The notes under the pieces: model-generated | Seen by the model: only the letters and a program-made list of their open reading frames with translations | What the model was told of the DNA's origin: nothing | Database searches by the model: none | Part shown: piece after piece, positions 45,543 to 58,379 of the stretch | How the letters are laid out: each line of letters starts with the position of its first letter | How positions within the stretch are numbered: the first letter of the stretch is position 1 | Assembly (NCBI RefSeq): GCF_029873635.1 | Contig: NC_080423.1 | Span: 109,261,087 to 109,325,086 of the forward strand | Reading direction: 5' to 3' | Length of the DNA stretch: 64,000 bases | DNA from: Malania oleifera | Taxonomy: Eukaryota; Streptophyta; Magnoliopsida; Santalales; Ximeniaceae | Program-made: the position numbers and the translations under genes

Positions 45543-45905
45543 TATATTTGGGTTAAATTGGTATTTATCCATGTATATCAAGTTCACTCATAAGCTTCTC
45601 CGATCCTAACACTTATCATATGGGACATATATCCTACATGTGGGACCCATATCATTCATGTGTGACATATCATTTGGGATATAAATCCTACAAAAAAAAA
45701 ATGAAAACTTAAGCGTATAAATATTTTTTTTAAAAAAAACACTCATTACAATCCACTTTGATTCATTGTAGTTTTCCTTCCCATTTAACCTCTTCATTCA
45801 ATTTCCAAAATACTTGTATACTATTTAGTTCTTTGTTCTTTTTTTTTTTTTTTTTTTTTTTAATAATTTTTAAAAAATTTTAAAAATTGGATAATTATGA
45901 AGTAT
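45543..45905. other. Inverted segment at the edge of the nested elements
   Basis: In plus orientation this holds the last 67 bp of a TRIM LTR (45545-45611, ..CCTAACA), then the reversed beginning of the copia LTR (45692 to 45612 on the minus strand, TGTAGGATTTATATCCC..). Next comes AT- and T-rich flank (45693-45905). The neighbouring TRIM LTR piece starting at 45906 is in the opposite orientation and stops where this one begins in the family alignment. Both duplications expected for nested insertion (ATAAG for TRIM, TTTTT for copia) are found once this segment is read in reverse. A local inversion of about 360 bp explains all this. Confidence 0.7.
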
Positions 45906-46304
45906 CCTTGGGCCTAACTATGTATATAAGTACCTATCATCCACTCAAATTTTTTGATGTGGGACAAGTTCACATGTCTCCCCTCATTTGTGAGTTATAA
46001 CCGCTCCCCCTTGAATGGAAATCATCTTCCTTATAAGAGTAAGCCCAATTCTCCAATAGTTGCTCAAGTGGGCTTTACCACTGGCACCTTACGTGCCTCG
46101 GATTGCATTCCACGTGCCTCTTAACCAATCTTACCTCCCACGTCTTGACTCTATTCGGATCCATCCCAGGCTTAGATGATCCTTATTGGCCTCGGTCACA
46201 CACTTAGTCCTCCAACCGTTAGCATGTCAGGAGAATTAGATTCATGTCTTGACTTTTACGATGTCGCTCATTCAAAATTATGACCCGTCGGCTCTGATAC
46301 CACT

Positions 46305-46395
46305 TGTTATGACCGGAGGAGTCCATGTATATAAGCACCCATCATCCACTCTAATTTTTCAATGTGGGACAAGCTCACAAGTGGAATTCTCAACA
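46305..46395 (-). repeat. TRIM LTR B
   Basis: A 91-bp copy, TGTTGAGAATTCC...GGTCATAACA on the minus strand. It has a polypurine tract before it and a tRNA-iMet primer site after it, so it serves as the right LTR of one unit and the left LTR of the next. Confidence 0.8.
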
Positions 46396-46411
46396 ATCTC
46401 CCCCTTATTTG

Positions 46412-48210
46412 TGAGTTCCAACTGCTCAAAATGTAAGCCCTCTGAGGCAACAATACTCAAGACAGATCTGATGCTTGTCAGTTTCACAACTGGTACAAAA
46501 ATATTAGTGTAGTCAATTCCTTCCTTTTGTTCGAAACCTTTGACTACTAACCGGGCTTTATATCTTTTGGATCCATCATGCTTTTCTTTGATCCTGTACA
46601 CCCATTTGTTGTGAAGAGCCTTTTTACCTTTGGGCAACTTAGCTAGTTCCCATGTTTTGTTGGAGTTAAGAGACTTCATCTCGTCTTTCATTGCAAGCTC
46701 CCACTTGCTCGAATCTCCTGCCTGACATGCTTTAACATAGCATTCAGGTTCTCCTCAATCTGTAAGAAGTAAATGATTCACATACCTCCTATTTGGTACA
46801 TGTTGCTGAGAAGATCTCCTAAGCTCTGGTGTTGGAGTAGGAGCAGTGGTGTAAAAATATGCTCCACAGGTTCCTCTACCTGAGGATTCTCGATATTCCG
46901 CTATCGTGTCCCTACACCTTCTAGGACACCATCCACATCTACAAAGGTTGTTTCAAACTCTGTAGGTTTTGTTGTGTGTCTATCTTTGTACATTACTTTT
47001 TCATCAAAAATCACATTTCTGCTTTTGATCACCTTTTTATTTTCATCATCCCAAATGCGATACCCATATTCATCTCCACTATAACCGATGAAGGCGCATT
47101 TTTGGGATTTCGGATCAAGCTTATTCCTGACATAATCATTGATACGTACATATGCAACACAACCAAAAACTCTCAAATGTGAAAGTCTTACCTCTTTACT
47201 GCTCCATACTTGTTCTGGTAGACTATAGTCCAATGGTACTGATGGACTTTTGTTAATCAAATAAGTTGTTGTGTTGATTGCTTCTATCCAAACATCTTTA
47301 GTAAGCCTGACTGCATACGCATGCTTCTGGCTTTTTCTGTCAATGTTTTGTTCATCCGCTTGACTACGCCGTTGTGCTGAGGCGTTCCTGGCACAGTTCT
47401 TTCCATTTTGATACCATGCTCATAGCACAGATTCATTTTTTGTCATTACTTTCCAAATCTTAAAAGCATAAAAAACACCAGATTTATATTTCAGGAAGTA
47501 AACCCATACCTTTCGAGAATGATCATCAATAAATGTCACAAAATAATGCTTCCCACTTGTGGATGGATAAAATGGTCGTTGGTCCCTATACATTTGAATG
47601 GAGTAGTTCAAGTCTCTCCTTATTTATGGTAGTGATGTTCGTCTGAAAACTGACCCTCTTCTATTTCCCAAATATGCAATCCTCACATATGTCAATCTTC
47701 ACTGACTGTAAATCACTCAACTTTCCCTTTGAGTGCATCACCCTGAGTCCCTTCTCACTCAAGTGTCCGAGTTGTTGATGTCAAATGTTGCTATCATCAT
47801 TTCCTGTAGCAACTATGATAGACATGCATGCATTAGGAGTTACATAAAGAGTACCACTTTTCTTACCTTGTGCAATTGTCAATGCACCATTCGAAATCTT
47901 CCATTCATCACCAAAGAAAGTTGTGTTATATCCATCATCTGCCAGTTGACCAATTGAGATCAAGTTCTTCCTCAGGTCTGGAATATATCTGACATCTCTT
48001 AGCTTCCATACTGACCCGTTCATCTTGATCTTAATTGTCCCCTTGTCGGCTATGTTGCAAGGTTGATCATTGCCAAGGTATACTTTACTGAAATCACCTG
48101 ATATATACTCCTCTAGGCAATCTCTACTGCAAGTGGTATAGAACGAAGCTCCAGAGTCTAACACCCAAGACTCCTTTTTGCTCTCCAAAGAGTAGATCAA
48201 CATATCTTCA
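46412..48210 (-). mobile_element. Ty1/copia (Tork-like) fragment inside the TRIM unit, broken
   Basis: Protease (ESWVLDSGASFYTTCSRD, near 48160), the GAG-pre-integrase region (near 47990-47800; DVRYIPDLRKNLISIGQLADDGY), integrase core and C-terminal part (47610-46905; VTFIDDHSRKVWVYF, LRVFGCVAYV) and the start of reverse transcriptase (46690-46430; KWVYRIKEKHDGSKRYKARLVVKGFEQKEGIDYT). It is close to the copia element at 56165-64000, by eye above 90% in shared parts. Gag, most of RT and RNase H are absent. A handful of breaks; fossil. Confidence 0.85.
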
Positions 48211-48228
48211 TTTGTCTTTGATACTACT

Positions 48229-48395
48229 TGCTAGGACCGGAGGAGCCTATGAGTGGATTTGATACACATGAGTGAACACCAATTTGACCCAAAAGCTTAA
48301 GCTTATTGGGTCTTGGGCCCAACCATGTATATAAGTACCCATTATCCACTCAATTTTTTTAATGTGAGACAAGCTCACAAGTGGAATTCTCAATA
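48229..48395 (-). repeat. TRIM LTR A
   Basis: The most complete copy of the TRIM LTR, 167 bp, beginning (minus) at 48395 and ending ..CCGGTCCTAGCA at 48229. It contains CTTATATACATGG as a probable TATA box. It abuts the bases ATAAG (48396-48400), taken as one side of the target-site duplication. Confidence 0.75.
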
Positions 48396-48496
48396 ATAAG
48401 GATATGAATTGATGGTTGTATGGGTTAACTAAAGGGTTAGTTTATTTAATATGAGAAATTAATGGTGGAAGTTTGAAAAGATTCCTCTACATAAAT

Positions 48497-48974
48497 TCTG
48501 GGAAATGCTCGGTTTGAAACTTATGGGAATTATGGGAAGAGCTTATGCTAGCATTGAGAGACATACAGTTCAAAGTGGAACATGTTTATAGGGAGGGGAA
48601 TAAAAGTGCAGATTTCTTTACCAAATAGGGTGAATCTGGTATTTCTCGATCATATAGTTGCTAGGATGATCTTCCTCAGCAAGTCAGGGGAATGATTCTA
48701 TTGGATTTGTTGGGATTTTCTTCTTTGCGCTCGTGATGTTTTGTGTTATCTTTCGGAGTTTTGCTTGTTTTCCACTTATAGTTATTTAGTTCTTAGTTTT
48801 TTGTGTGGTTGCTGGTCTTTGGTTTATTGGTTTTGATTATGTTGGTTAAGTTAGTTTTAGGGTCTTGGAGGTTGATTTTGTTATCCCAAAGTCTCAAGAT
48901 TGGAACCACGGTATTCCTCCGCCATAAGTGAGGGGTTTTCTAATAAAGTTAGGAGGTGCCACCCTCTTTTACCA
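48497..48974 (+). mobile_element. 5'-truncated L1-type LINE
   Basis: About 480 bp, present in the 5' LTR and absent at the matching point of the 3' LTR (near 54945). The first part encodes the end of an RNase H-like domain (FKVEHVYREGNKSADFFTK) as found at the C-terminus of plant L1 LINEs. The 3' untranslated end follows, with 'ggtattcctccgccataagt' as at about 5460. The coding part contains stops, so it is dead. Confidence 0.75.
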
Positions 48975-51900
48975 AATATATATAAAATAAATTAGCTACT
49001 ATTATGGGGAGTAGCTATAAGTGCATACGCTAAGCTCTAAGGGTAGGAAAAGAGAGCTAAAGAAGAGAGGAAAAGTTAAGCTCATAAGCTCTAAGGGTTA
49101 GTTATATGGTGATGTTAGCTGCAAAGAAAAGATAGGAAGAAAGGAATTGTCCTCTCTGTGCCTATACTTCTCTAATCATCAAGAAATCCCATAGATTTGG
49201 TGAAGGAAGGAAACAGAAAGAGGAAAAGTGGGAGAACGATTTCTTCGGATTCTCTGGGTATTCTTCTCGATAAGTTCGATATGGCTGATTCTGATATGTA
49301 AAGTTTATAATTTATGATTTATTTATTTTTTCGCATAAAGGTTATTGATGTACAGTTCATGATAATTGAAGATCATTGGTTGCAATATATTTATGAAAAA
49401 TTTCCTAAAAAATAATAGCATCTAAAAATTTTCTTACATGTGGTATCAGAGTTAGGTTAAAATTATCATGTTCTTCCTTCATGTTCAAATTTGAGAAGAG
49501 GGATGGATTGGTAATTTGAAATGAAATCTAAGATGAATGTGAAGTGTGGCATGTATAAGTTGTTTAGCTTTTGAAAAAAAAAAAAAAAATTGATTGCAGT
49601 TTTGGTTTTGTACTGTGAAGATTTGATTTTGTAAATTCAAGGTTGATTAGTGGGCTGCTAGTTTTATATATATATATATATATATATAGAGGCTGCCAGT
49701 TTTGTTTTTCAATATATGGGTTGCCAGTTTTTTTTTTTTTTAATACATGGATTGCCAGATTTTACATAAAAAAATAAAATAAAATATTAATCCAAGTAAA
49801 ATTGCCATTGTGAGAAATTAATTATCTACTTTAAACTTGGATTAATTTTGCTATGTATGGAGTCAATCAATGTTTATATTATGGTTAGCTTGTTGTCACC
49901 AAAGTGATTTTGCTAAGAAAAATCATAAATATTGTATTGAGATATAATTTTCTAAATAATAAAAATAAAAAATAAAAAATTATAGAATGGTTATTTAAAT
50001 ATTATGGCTTGCCCAAAGGTGCACCAACTTTCAAATAATCATTAATTTAATCAAGATAATTAAAGAATGATAGTGAGAGTGAGATGCTTGCCCAAAGGTG
50101 ACAGACCAATCAAACTTTATAAAAGTTATCAATTATGCCTGGATGAATGAAAATTACCAATAAGTGTAAGGATTAGTATATTGCATAAGTTGATCCAAAG
50201 ATTGAATGCAATTTACTAATGAAATGTTCTAAACTCAAAACATTAATGTAGTGAGCATTTTGTGTTATTGCAGTATCTATTCCTGTTTCATTGCATTCAC
50301 TGACTTCTTCTGTTCCGATCTTCAATGGGACAAATTTCTCTGACTGGAATGAGTAGATTCAGTTTTACCTGGTGTTCTGGATCTGGATTTAGCTCTACGA
50401 ATGGATAAACCGGCTGCTATTACTGAAACTAGCAGTTTGGAACAGCGAGCTTTGTATAAGTCGTGAGAAAGGTCGAACAGATTAAGTATGATGTTTATGC
50501 GAATGTGTACAGAAAATAATATTAAATCAACACTCCCTCAACTAGATAACGCAAAGGAATATCTTAAGGCAGTGGAGGATAGATTTCGTTCAGCCGATAA
50601 GTCCCTTGCAGTTGCAGGAAGGTTGATGGCTGAACTGATCACAATGAAATTTGATGGCAACAAAGGAATGAATGAACATGTTCTAGAAATGACTAATCTG
50701 ATTGCTAGACTTAATACTCTGAGAATAAATGTTAATGAAAGCTTCCCTGTTCAGTTTATTTTGAACTCTTTGCCTCTTCAGTATGAGCCTTTTCAGATTC
50801 ACTATAATTCCATCAAAGAAAAATGGAATGTGAATGAATTGGCAAGCATGTTAGTTCAATAAGAGGCAAGACTCAAACAACAAGGACAACATTCAGTGAA
50901 TGTCATGACTCACACAACTGGAAGTAAAGGAAAGAAAACAAAGAAAGGTTTAAAGAGAGATCCATTGAAGGTGGTGAGTACTTCTTATGGTGGTGAGGCT
51001 CGTAGGAAGGAACATTATGGTCCCAAGTGTTATTTTTATCATGGCTATGGGCATTTAAAGAAAAGTTGACCGAAACGTAAAGCATGGTTCAAAAATAAAG
51101 GTAAGCTTTTAGCTTATGTATGTTTCGAATCAAACATGACACAAGTACCTTCTAATACTTGGTGGATTGACTCTGGTTCTACTGTTCATATTTCCAATTC
51201 GATGTAGGGATACCTTATGATCCAAAGCGTAAAGAAAAATGAACACATGATAGTCTTGGGGAATAGAAATCAAGTGCCTGTTATGGTTGTTGGAACTAAA
51301 TGGTTGTATCTTGAATCGGGTCATTGTTTAGACCTGTTTGATACTTTGTATGTTCCAAATATTTCTAGGAACTTAATTTCCATTTCCAGAATAGATAATG
51401 ACGGTTATGGTTTGTATTTTGAACATAAAGGTTTCTGTCTTTTGAAAGGTGACTTATGTGTTGGCTCTGGTATTTTGTATGAGAGGGTTGTATAAATTTA
51501 ATCTTAATGAAAAGTTTGCTGAAACACTCCTCACTCTGCATCATAATATTGGAACTAAGCGTAGTAGAATAAATGAAAATTCTTCTTTCTTGTGGCATAA
51601 AAGACTGGGTCACATATCCAGAGAAAGGATAGAGAGATTAGTAAATGATGAGGTTTTATCAAACCTTGATTTTACTGATTTTGATGTGTGTGTTGATTGT
51701 ATTAAGGGAAAGCAAACTAAACATATAAAGAAAGGAGCCACAAGAAGTAAGAATCTACTAGAAGTTGTTCATACTGATGTATGTTGACCTTTTGACTCAC
51801 CATCTTTAGGTGGAGAAAAATATTTTATTACCTTTATTAATGATTTTTCACGGTATGGTTATATCTATTTGTTGCATGAAAAGTCTCAGGCGATAGATGC

Positions 51901-54727
51901 TTTAAAGATATATGTTGCTAAAGTGAAGCGACAATTAGATAGGAAAATGAAAATCATTAAATTTGACAGAGGTGGTGAGTATTATGGTAGGTATGATGGC
52001 ATAAAACAATGTCCAGGACCATTTGCTAAATTCCTAAAACAACATGGTATTTGTTCTCAATACATAATGCCTGGTACGCCTCAGCAGAATGGTGTGTCTA
52101 AAAGGCGGAATCATACTCTTATAGAAATGGTTAGGAGTATGTTGAGTAATTCCTTAGTACCCATTTCATTATGGACAGAAGCCCTTAAAACAGCTGTGTA
52201 TGTGCTAAATCGGGTTCCTAGTAAAGTAGTTCAAAAAACTCATTTGAACTATGGACGGGAAGGAAATCGAGTTTAAGACACTTTCATGTTTGGAGTTGTT
52301 CAGCAAAGATTAAAGTCTATAATCCAAATGAAAGGAAATTTGATTCAAGTACTATGAGTGGGTATTTTATTGGATACCCAGAAAATTCTAAAGGGTATAG
52401 GTTTTACTATCCTAATTATAGTATGAGAATAATTGAATCCGGTAATGCAAAGTTCCTTGAAAATGGTGAAATTAGTGGGAGTGATATATCAAGAAATGTG
52501 GTCATTAAAGAAATTTAGGTTCCTATACCGATATCTAGACTTTTAACAGACATTGTTGTTCCTTTAGTTGTTGAAAGGCATGATAACACTGAACAACAAT
52601 ATAATAATGTATCACTTCGTAATGAAAATGTCACCATCGAGCCAATTGCAGAACAATCACATGAAATAGTATTAAGGAGATCACAAAGAGTAAGGAAACC
52701 AACTATTTCTGATGATTATTTGGTATATCTGCAAGAGACTAACTATGATTTAGGAATTAGTAAGAATCTGATTACATTTTCACAAGCCATTAAAAGTGAT
52801 GATTCTGAAAAGTGGATTAATGCCATAAATGATGAGTTGAAATCTATAAAACATAATAAAGTTTGGGACATCATTGATTTTCTTAAAGGGTTTAAGACAG
52901 TTGGGTGTAAATGGGTCTTTAAGACCAAACACGACTGTAATGGCAACATTGAACGATATAAAGCTATACTTATAGTAAAGGGTTTCACTTAAAGGGAATG
53001 TACTAATTATAAAGAAACGTTCTCTCCTGTGTCTAAAAAGGATTCTCTAATAATCATAATGGCTTTGGTGGCTCATTTTGATATAGAGTTGCACCAAATG
53101 GATGTGAAAACTGCCTTTCTAAATGGGAATTTAGATGAAGAGGTATATCTGGATCTTCCTGATGGTTTAATGATTAAAGGAAAGGAACACATGGTTTGCA
53201 AATTAAAGAAATCAATATATGGACTTAAACAAGCTTCCAGGCAATGGTATTTTAAGTTTCATGATACCATCACGACCTTTGGTTTTAAGGAAAACACTAT
53301 TGATCGGTGTATATACCTAAAGGTCAGTGGGAGCAAGCTTATCTTTCTAATTCTATATGTTGATGATATTTTACTTACCAGTAATGATCTTGACTTATTG
53401 AATGATACCAAGAGATTTCTTTCTGTGAACTTTGAAATGAAAGATATGGGTGAGGCAACTTATGTGATTGGAATTGAAATATTCCGGGACAGATCACTTG
53501 GACTGTTAGGGTTGTCTTAGAAAGGATATATTAATAAAGTTCTAGAAAAATTTCATATGGTTGATTGTAAACCAACTCCTACTCCTATTTGTAAAGGGGA
53601 CAAGTTCAGTGTAAAAGTTTGTCTATAGAATGAATTCGAAAAGAAAATTATGGAAAATATTCCTTTTGCATCTATTGTTGGGAGTTTGATGTATGTGCAG
53701 ATTTGTATAAGACTAGATATTAGTTTTGCAATTAGGATGCTCGGGAGGTACCAAAGTAATCTCGGAATAGAGCATTGGAAAGCTGCAAAGAAATTCTTGA
53801 GGTACTTAAAAGGAACCAGACACTGTATGCTCATATATAGAAGAACAAATCAGTTGGAGGTGGTTGGCAACTCCAACTCATATTTTGCTGGATGCATTGA
53901 TAGTCGTAAGTCAACGTATGGTTATTTGTTCTTATTAGCTGGAGGAGCAATATCATGGAAAAGTGCCAAACAAACTATCATAGCAGCATCTACTATGGAA
54001 GCTAAATTTGTGGCATGCTTTGAGGCTACAATTCAAGCTTTGTGGTTGCGAAACTTTATCTCAGGACTTGGGATTGTGGACAGTATAGTCAGGCTATTGA
54101 GAATTTATTGTGATAATTCCATAGCAGTCTTTTTCTCCAAAAACGACAAATACTCTAATGACGCTAAGCATATGGAGCTCAAGTATTTGGTTGTTAAGGA
54201 GGAAGTTCAGAAACAGACAGTGCTTATAGAACATATAAGGATTGAGCTCATGATAGCAGATCTTTTAACAAAAGGATTGACACCAAAGGCATTTAAAGAA
54301 CATGTTGATCACATAGGTCTTTGTTGTAATCCTTGATGTATGATAGTGGATTCTTTATGTTTTGTTCTATAACATGTATAATGAAATCAATAAAAGTGTT
54401 TTTGAACATTATTTCTATTTACTATCAATCACGTGATTATGAAGATGGTTTACTGTTAAACAGAAATGGTCTTTGACAAAGACATTACAGAGACAGTATG
54501 ATAACTTCCTATTATGGATCATAGTTAAGTGGTTTATTAGTATTGTGGTACATGGAAGGGAAGATGTTGCTCTAATGATATTTACCACCATGACTCGTGC
54601 TAATGGGTTGCTTAATTATGATATTATGGTAATCTCATTGAAAAGTATAAATAAGCTAATGTTTTGTGCACATTATGGTTATTTGTTAATCCATATTAAT
54701 ATCATTCATATTCGTCAAGTGGGAGAA

Positions 54728-55426
54728 TGTAGGATTTATATCCCAAAAGATATGTCCCACATGAATGATATGGGAGAATGCAGGATTTATATCCCAAAAA
54801 ATATGTTCCACATGAATGATATGGGTCCTACATGTATGGTATATGTCCCATATGATATGTATATGAAGTAATGGTTGTATGGGTTAACTAAAGGGTTAGC
54901 TTATTTAAGATGCGAAATTAATGGTGGGAGTTTGAAGAGATTCCTATACGTAAATATATATAATATATTAGCTACTATTATGGGGAGTAGCTATAAGGGA
55001 ATGATATACATCAAGTTAAACTCTAAGGGTAGGAAAAGAGAGCTAAAGAAGAGAAAGGAAAAGCTAAGCTCATAAGCTCTAAGGGTTTGCTACATGGTGA
55101 TGTTAGCTGCAAAGAAAAGATAGGAAGAAAGGAATTGTCTTCTCTGTGCCTATACTTCTCTAATCATCAGGAAATCCCATAGATCTGGTGAAGGAAGGAA
55201 AGAGAAAGAGGAAAAGTGGGAGAAACGATTTTTCGGATTCTCCGGGTGTTCTTATTGATAGGTTCGATATGGTCGATTTTGGTATGTAAAGTTTATAGTT
55301 TATGATTTATTTATATTTTCGCATAAAGGTTATTGATGTGAAGTTCATGATTATTGAAGATCATTGGCTGCAGTATATTTATAAAAATTTTCCTAAAAAA
55401 TAATAGCATCTGAAAATTTTCTTACA
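54728..55426 (+). repeat. Copia 3' LTR
   Basis: TGTAGGATTTATATCCC...TTTTCTTACA, 699 bp, followed by TTTTT (55427-55431). It opens with a 52-bp direct repeat (54730-54780 and 54782-54830) not seen in the inverted 5' LTR piece. It contains no insertion. Confidence 0.9.
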
Positions 55427-55431
55427 TTTTT

Positions 55432-56164
55432 AACAAATGAAAAAAATATTTTACATGAAGTTAATTTTGAGTTTTAGAAAGATGACCCCAAATAGGAGAA
55501 TCCCCTTTATAGTAATATAGATAGATATAGAAGATGAGATTTTAGGTAGGGTTTATGCAGCTAGCCGGTCCAAATGCATATTACTTTCATAGAAAAACCC
55601 ATCTCTAATCATTCTTTTAGCTAGTTATTTGATCATTTTTTATTCTTATGTTAGAGTATTGATATAAATTTATTACCATTAATCATTCACTATACGCGTC
55701 TTTCTCATTGAGGACCACTCCTTTTGTTAATAGAAAGTTGTCCGAGATGCATTAGATACAAATTTGACACAATATGGATTCAAGAACATGATAACTTTAA
55801 AAATATATACAAGGTATGTTATGATAGAGAAATATTAAATAAAAAATATATTATCATAATAAATATATTAATAAAAATCGAATGAAGTGTATACACCAAT
55901 ATATGTGCTTCTATCCCTTTTTCTTTTTACCGTATCAAAATTTCCTGCATATTACTCCTCGTATCAATTTTTTATCATTAGTATTTTGATGAAAACTCAG
56001 TGTTGTTCTTTTTATTTTATCATTGTAGATGTTAAAGAAGCATAACTAAGATGAGTGTCTAAAGAATACTTGAGTAAGAAGAATTGAAGATTCAAAATAA
56101 TTTTAAAATTGCAAAAATCTCTATCATCAAGGGTTGAATATATGTTAAAGGAGAGTCCAATGAG
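55432..56164. other. AT-rich spacer between two copia elements
   Basis: No gene, repeat family or RNA gene is recognised. Several poly-A/T runs and 'atagatagatatag' near 55519 are the only features. It is probably old intergenic DNA. Confidence 0.4.
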
Positions 56165-56559
56165 TGTTAGAACCCTGTGAGCAACCAGAAAAATTTAGGA
56201 TACCAGAAATTTATGTGGTTCGGTCAAGATCAACCTACGTCCATGGAGCACACCACAATTCACTAAAAATCCGCCGGAAAGAAATACAATTTTCTCAGCT
56301 TCTCTCTTCCTCACACTCTCTTTCTTCCTCTCTTTTCTTCTCTGTTTCTTCTTTGTGCATCTTACAACTCTCCACAACTCCTCTATTTATAGGGAGCTTG
56401 GAATCAATTACAATGAATTACATTAAATAAAAATGAGAGGTTACATTCATCATTATTAAATCAAGATTAAAAGGCCACAATTTTACAACTTGCACGCGTC
56501 TCCAACCTTGCATCTCCAGCTCCTAGCTCCAGCTACGTCTCCTGACTCCAGTTACAACA
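56165..56559 (-). repeat. Copia 3' LTR (395 bp)
   Basis: Terminal TGTT...AACA. The minus-strand leader includes CTATAAATAG (near 56384-56393) as a TATA box. The right boundary (in plus coordinates) is fixed by the purine tract at 56560-56575. Confidence 0.8.
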
Positions 56560-57073
56560 ATCTCCCACTTGGAGACGGAGACGCCTCCTCAACCAGAATC
56601 ATGAATAAATGATGTGCTCAAAATATGTCTTCAGGTATAAAGACCAACTGAAGTTGAATACAATTTCAGTTTCTCTGTAGTCACTACCTTAGTTAACATA
56701 TCTGCCGGATTTCTGCTACCTTGGATTTTTTCAAGTGTCAACATGCCGTCCTCTATCAGAGATCTGACGAAGTGATAACGCAATCCAATATGTTTAGTTC
56801 TAGAATGAAATGCAGAGCTTTTCCAGATGTATCGCACTTTGACTATCACTGTATAAAACATTCCTCTCCTGCTTTAATCTAAGTTCCGTTAACAAACCCT
56901 GAAGCCTAATCATCTCTTTACTGGCTTTTGTCACTATTACATACTCAACTTTTGTAGTGGATAAAACAACAATCCTTTGTATCTGTGACATCCAACTAAC
57001 AACTGTTATGCCAACAGTGAATATATACCCGATGGTGCTTCTGCAATGATCAATTTTGTAACGACGTGCTTAA

Positions 57074-57493
57074 TGTTGGGCTTTTGTGGAACCTAATTGT
57101 GTCTTAATTTGGATGACGACCCGACCTCTGTTTAATTAGAGATTTCTATCCTAAGGCTTAGTCCATGGAGCGAAGGCTTGGGCCGCGAGGCGGGGAAAAT
57201 TTTTGGAGCCCATTCGGAACGGAACCCTAGGCGCAACATATAAAAAGGGTGCTTTCGGGTGATTAGGGTTTGTGTGGTTGTATCCGCGAGAGAGAGCGAG
57301 AGAATTGTATTGCCGCACTCTCTGTGCTTTCTTCCTGATAATATTGAAATCCCTGCAACTCCGTGGACGTAGGCAAAATTGCCGAACCACGTAAATATTG
57401 TCTTGTGCGTGTGATTGAATTTTTCTTTGGCGTTATTCTTTCTCTATTTGTTTCTCACAGGTTTCGGGAATTTGTTCGTATATTTTCCTAATA
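57074..57493 (+). mobile_element. Solo LTR nested in the gypsy solo LTR
   Basis: 420 bp, TGTTGGGC...TTTTCCTAATA, flanked by CTTAA (57069-57073 and 57494-57498). It contains 'catataaaaag' as a TATA box near 57238-57248 and a typical leader (ccgaaccacgtaaatattg). The plus orientation, size and composition fit a Ty1/copia LTR. Confidence 0.85.
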
Positions 57494-58379
57494 CTTAACT
57501 TATCACATAATAAACATAAACAATAATAACATCAACTTGAACCCATGGGTAGCGGGGATAGCCTTACATAAACAGTGGAAACCTAAGCCGCAGTAAATAT
57601 AAATCACATTCTCAAAACCATAGAATATATAATACCAGAGTCTACTATAATTCCATAATACTGTATTTATATACAATCTCCAAAAATGTCAAAATAAACC
57701 TAGGATCATACAACAAAAATCCCCTGATCCTAATACAAAACTTACCCTCTTAACGGGGTAACTCGATAAACTCAATGGCGGTCATGCTCCGCCAGTCTTT
57801 CTGGGTTTCCTGAAAATCATTAAATGTTCGGGGGTGAGACACTTTTCAGTAAGGGAAAATAAACTAAATGCAGCTATGTGACAACATGAATATATAATGC
57901 AGTTATACATATACAATACATTTCATATATCTGTAAACATTCGTCATAACATACTGAAACATCATATACTTTCATATTTTTTTAGTAACTCATATCATTC
58001 ATAAATCGTCTGTTATATCTGATAATACTGAAAACATACTCAGGATGAATAGCTAGCTGATTTCATGTATTACCCCCATGACGGGTTGTGCAGCCCGAAG
58101 GCAGGACCCGACAATAACTGGCCGACCACTGCCGAGTCAAAATTGTCTGTAAGTACGATGAGCCCGCCACACCCTAATTCGGACTGCTAGGTGGACACCT
58201 ACAACTCTACACTGAAAGCCACAACGACTATCCATCTCCCACCCCCTCGTGGGGTGGTTAGCACAAGTATGAACATAAATATCTGATCTATATAGCTACA
58301 ATACCGTGCTCCTGAACTGAACTAAACTAACATCTGGGTTCTGATAATATATATTACATGATATTATAGCATCTTTCAT

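Larger units (their letters stand above)
45906..48395 (-). mobile_element. TRIM array with a copia-filled unit
   Basis: On the minus strand three LTR copies alternate with two internal regions. LTR A (48395-48229) is followed by a degenerate primer site and a copia-derived internal part (about 48210-46412). Then come a polypurine tract (AATAAGGGGGAGAT) and LTR B (46395-46305). Next is a good primer site (AGTGGTATCAGAGCC, 46304-46290), about 300 bp of normal TRIM internal sequence and a purine tract (AAATGAGGGGAGA). The partial LTR C (45976-45906) ends it. The LTR reads TGTTGAGAATTCC...CTCCGGTC..ACA with TATATA inside. The array lies in the 5' LTR of the plus-strand copia element. Confidence 0.75.
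48396..55426 (+). mobile_element. Ty1/copia element, broken, with both LTRs
   Basis: The main part of the 5' LTR (48396-49438) carries an L1 fragment; its first bases lie reversed at 45612-45692. The primer site TGGTATCAGAG is at 49441. Gag lies at 50280-50870, with a CCHC-type knuckle near 51027. Protease follows near 51160 (WWIDSGSTVHISNS). Integrase has its zinc part at 51590-51720 (LWHKRLGHIS, CVDCIKGKQTKH) and core to about 52270 (GTPQQNGVSKRRN). Reverse transcriptase is at 52720-53520 (KSIYGLKQASRQWY, LILYVDDILLTSND) and RNase H at 53650-54330. A polypurine tract (AAGTGGGAGAA) precedes the 3' LTR. The target-site duplication is TTTTT. LTR identity is by eye about 90-95%, so a few million years old. 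Roughly half a dozen breaks; inactive. Confidence 0.88.
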
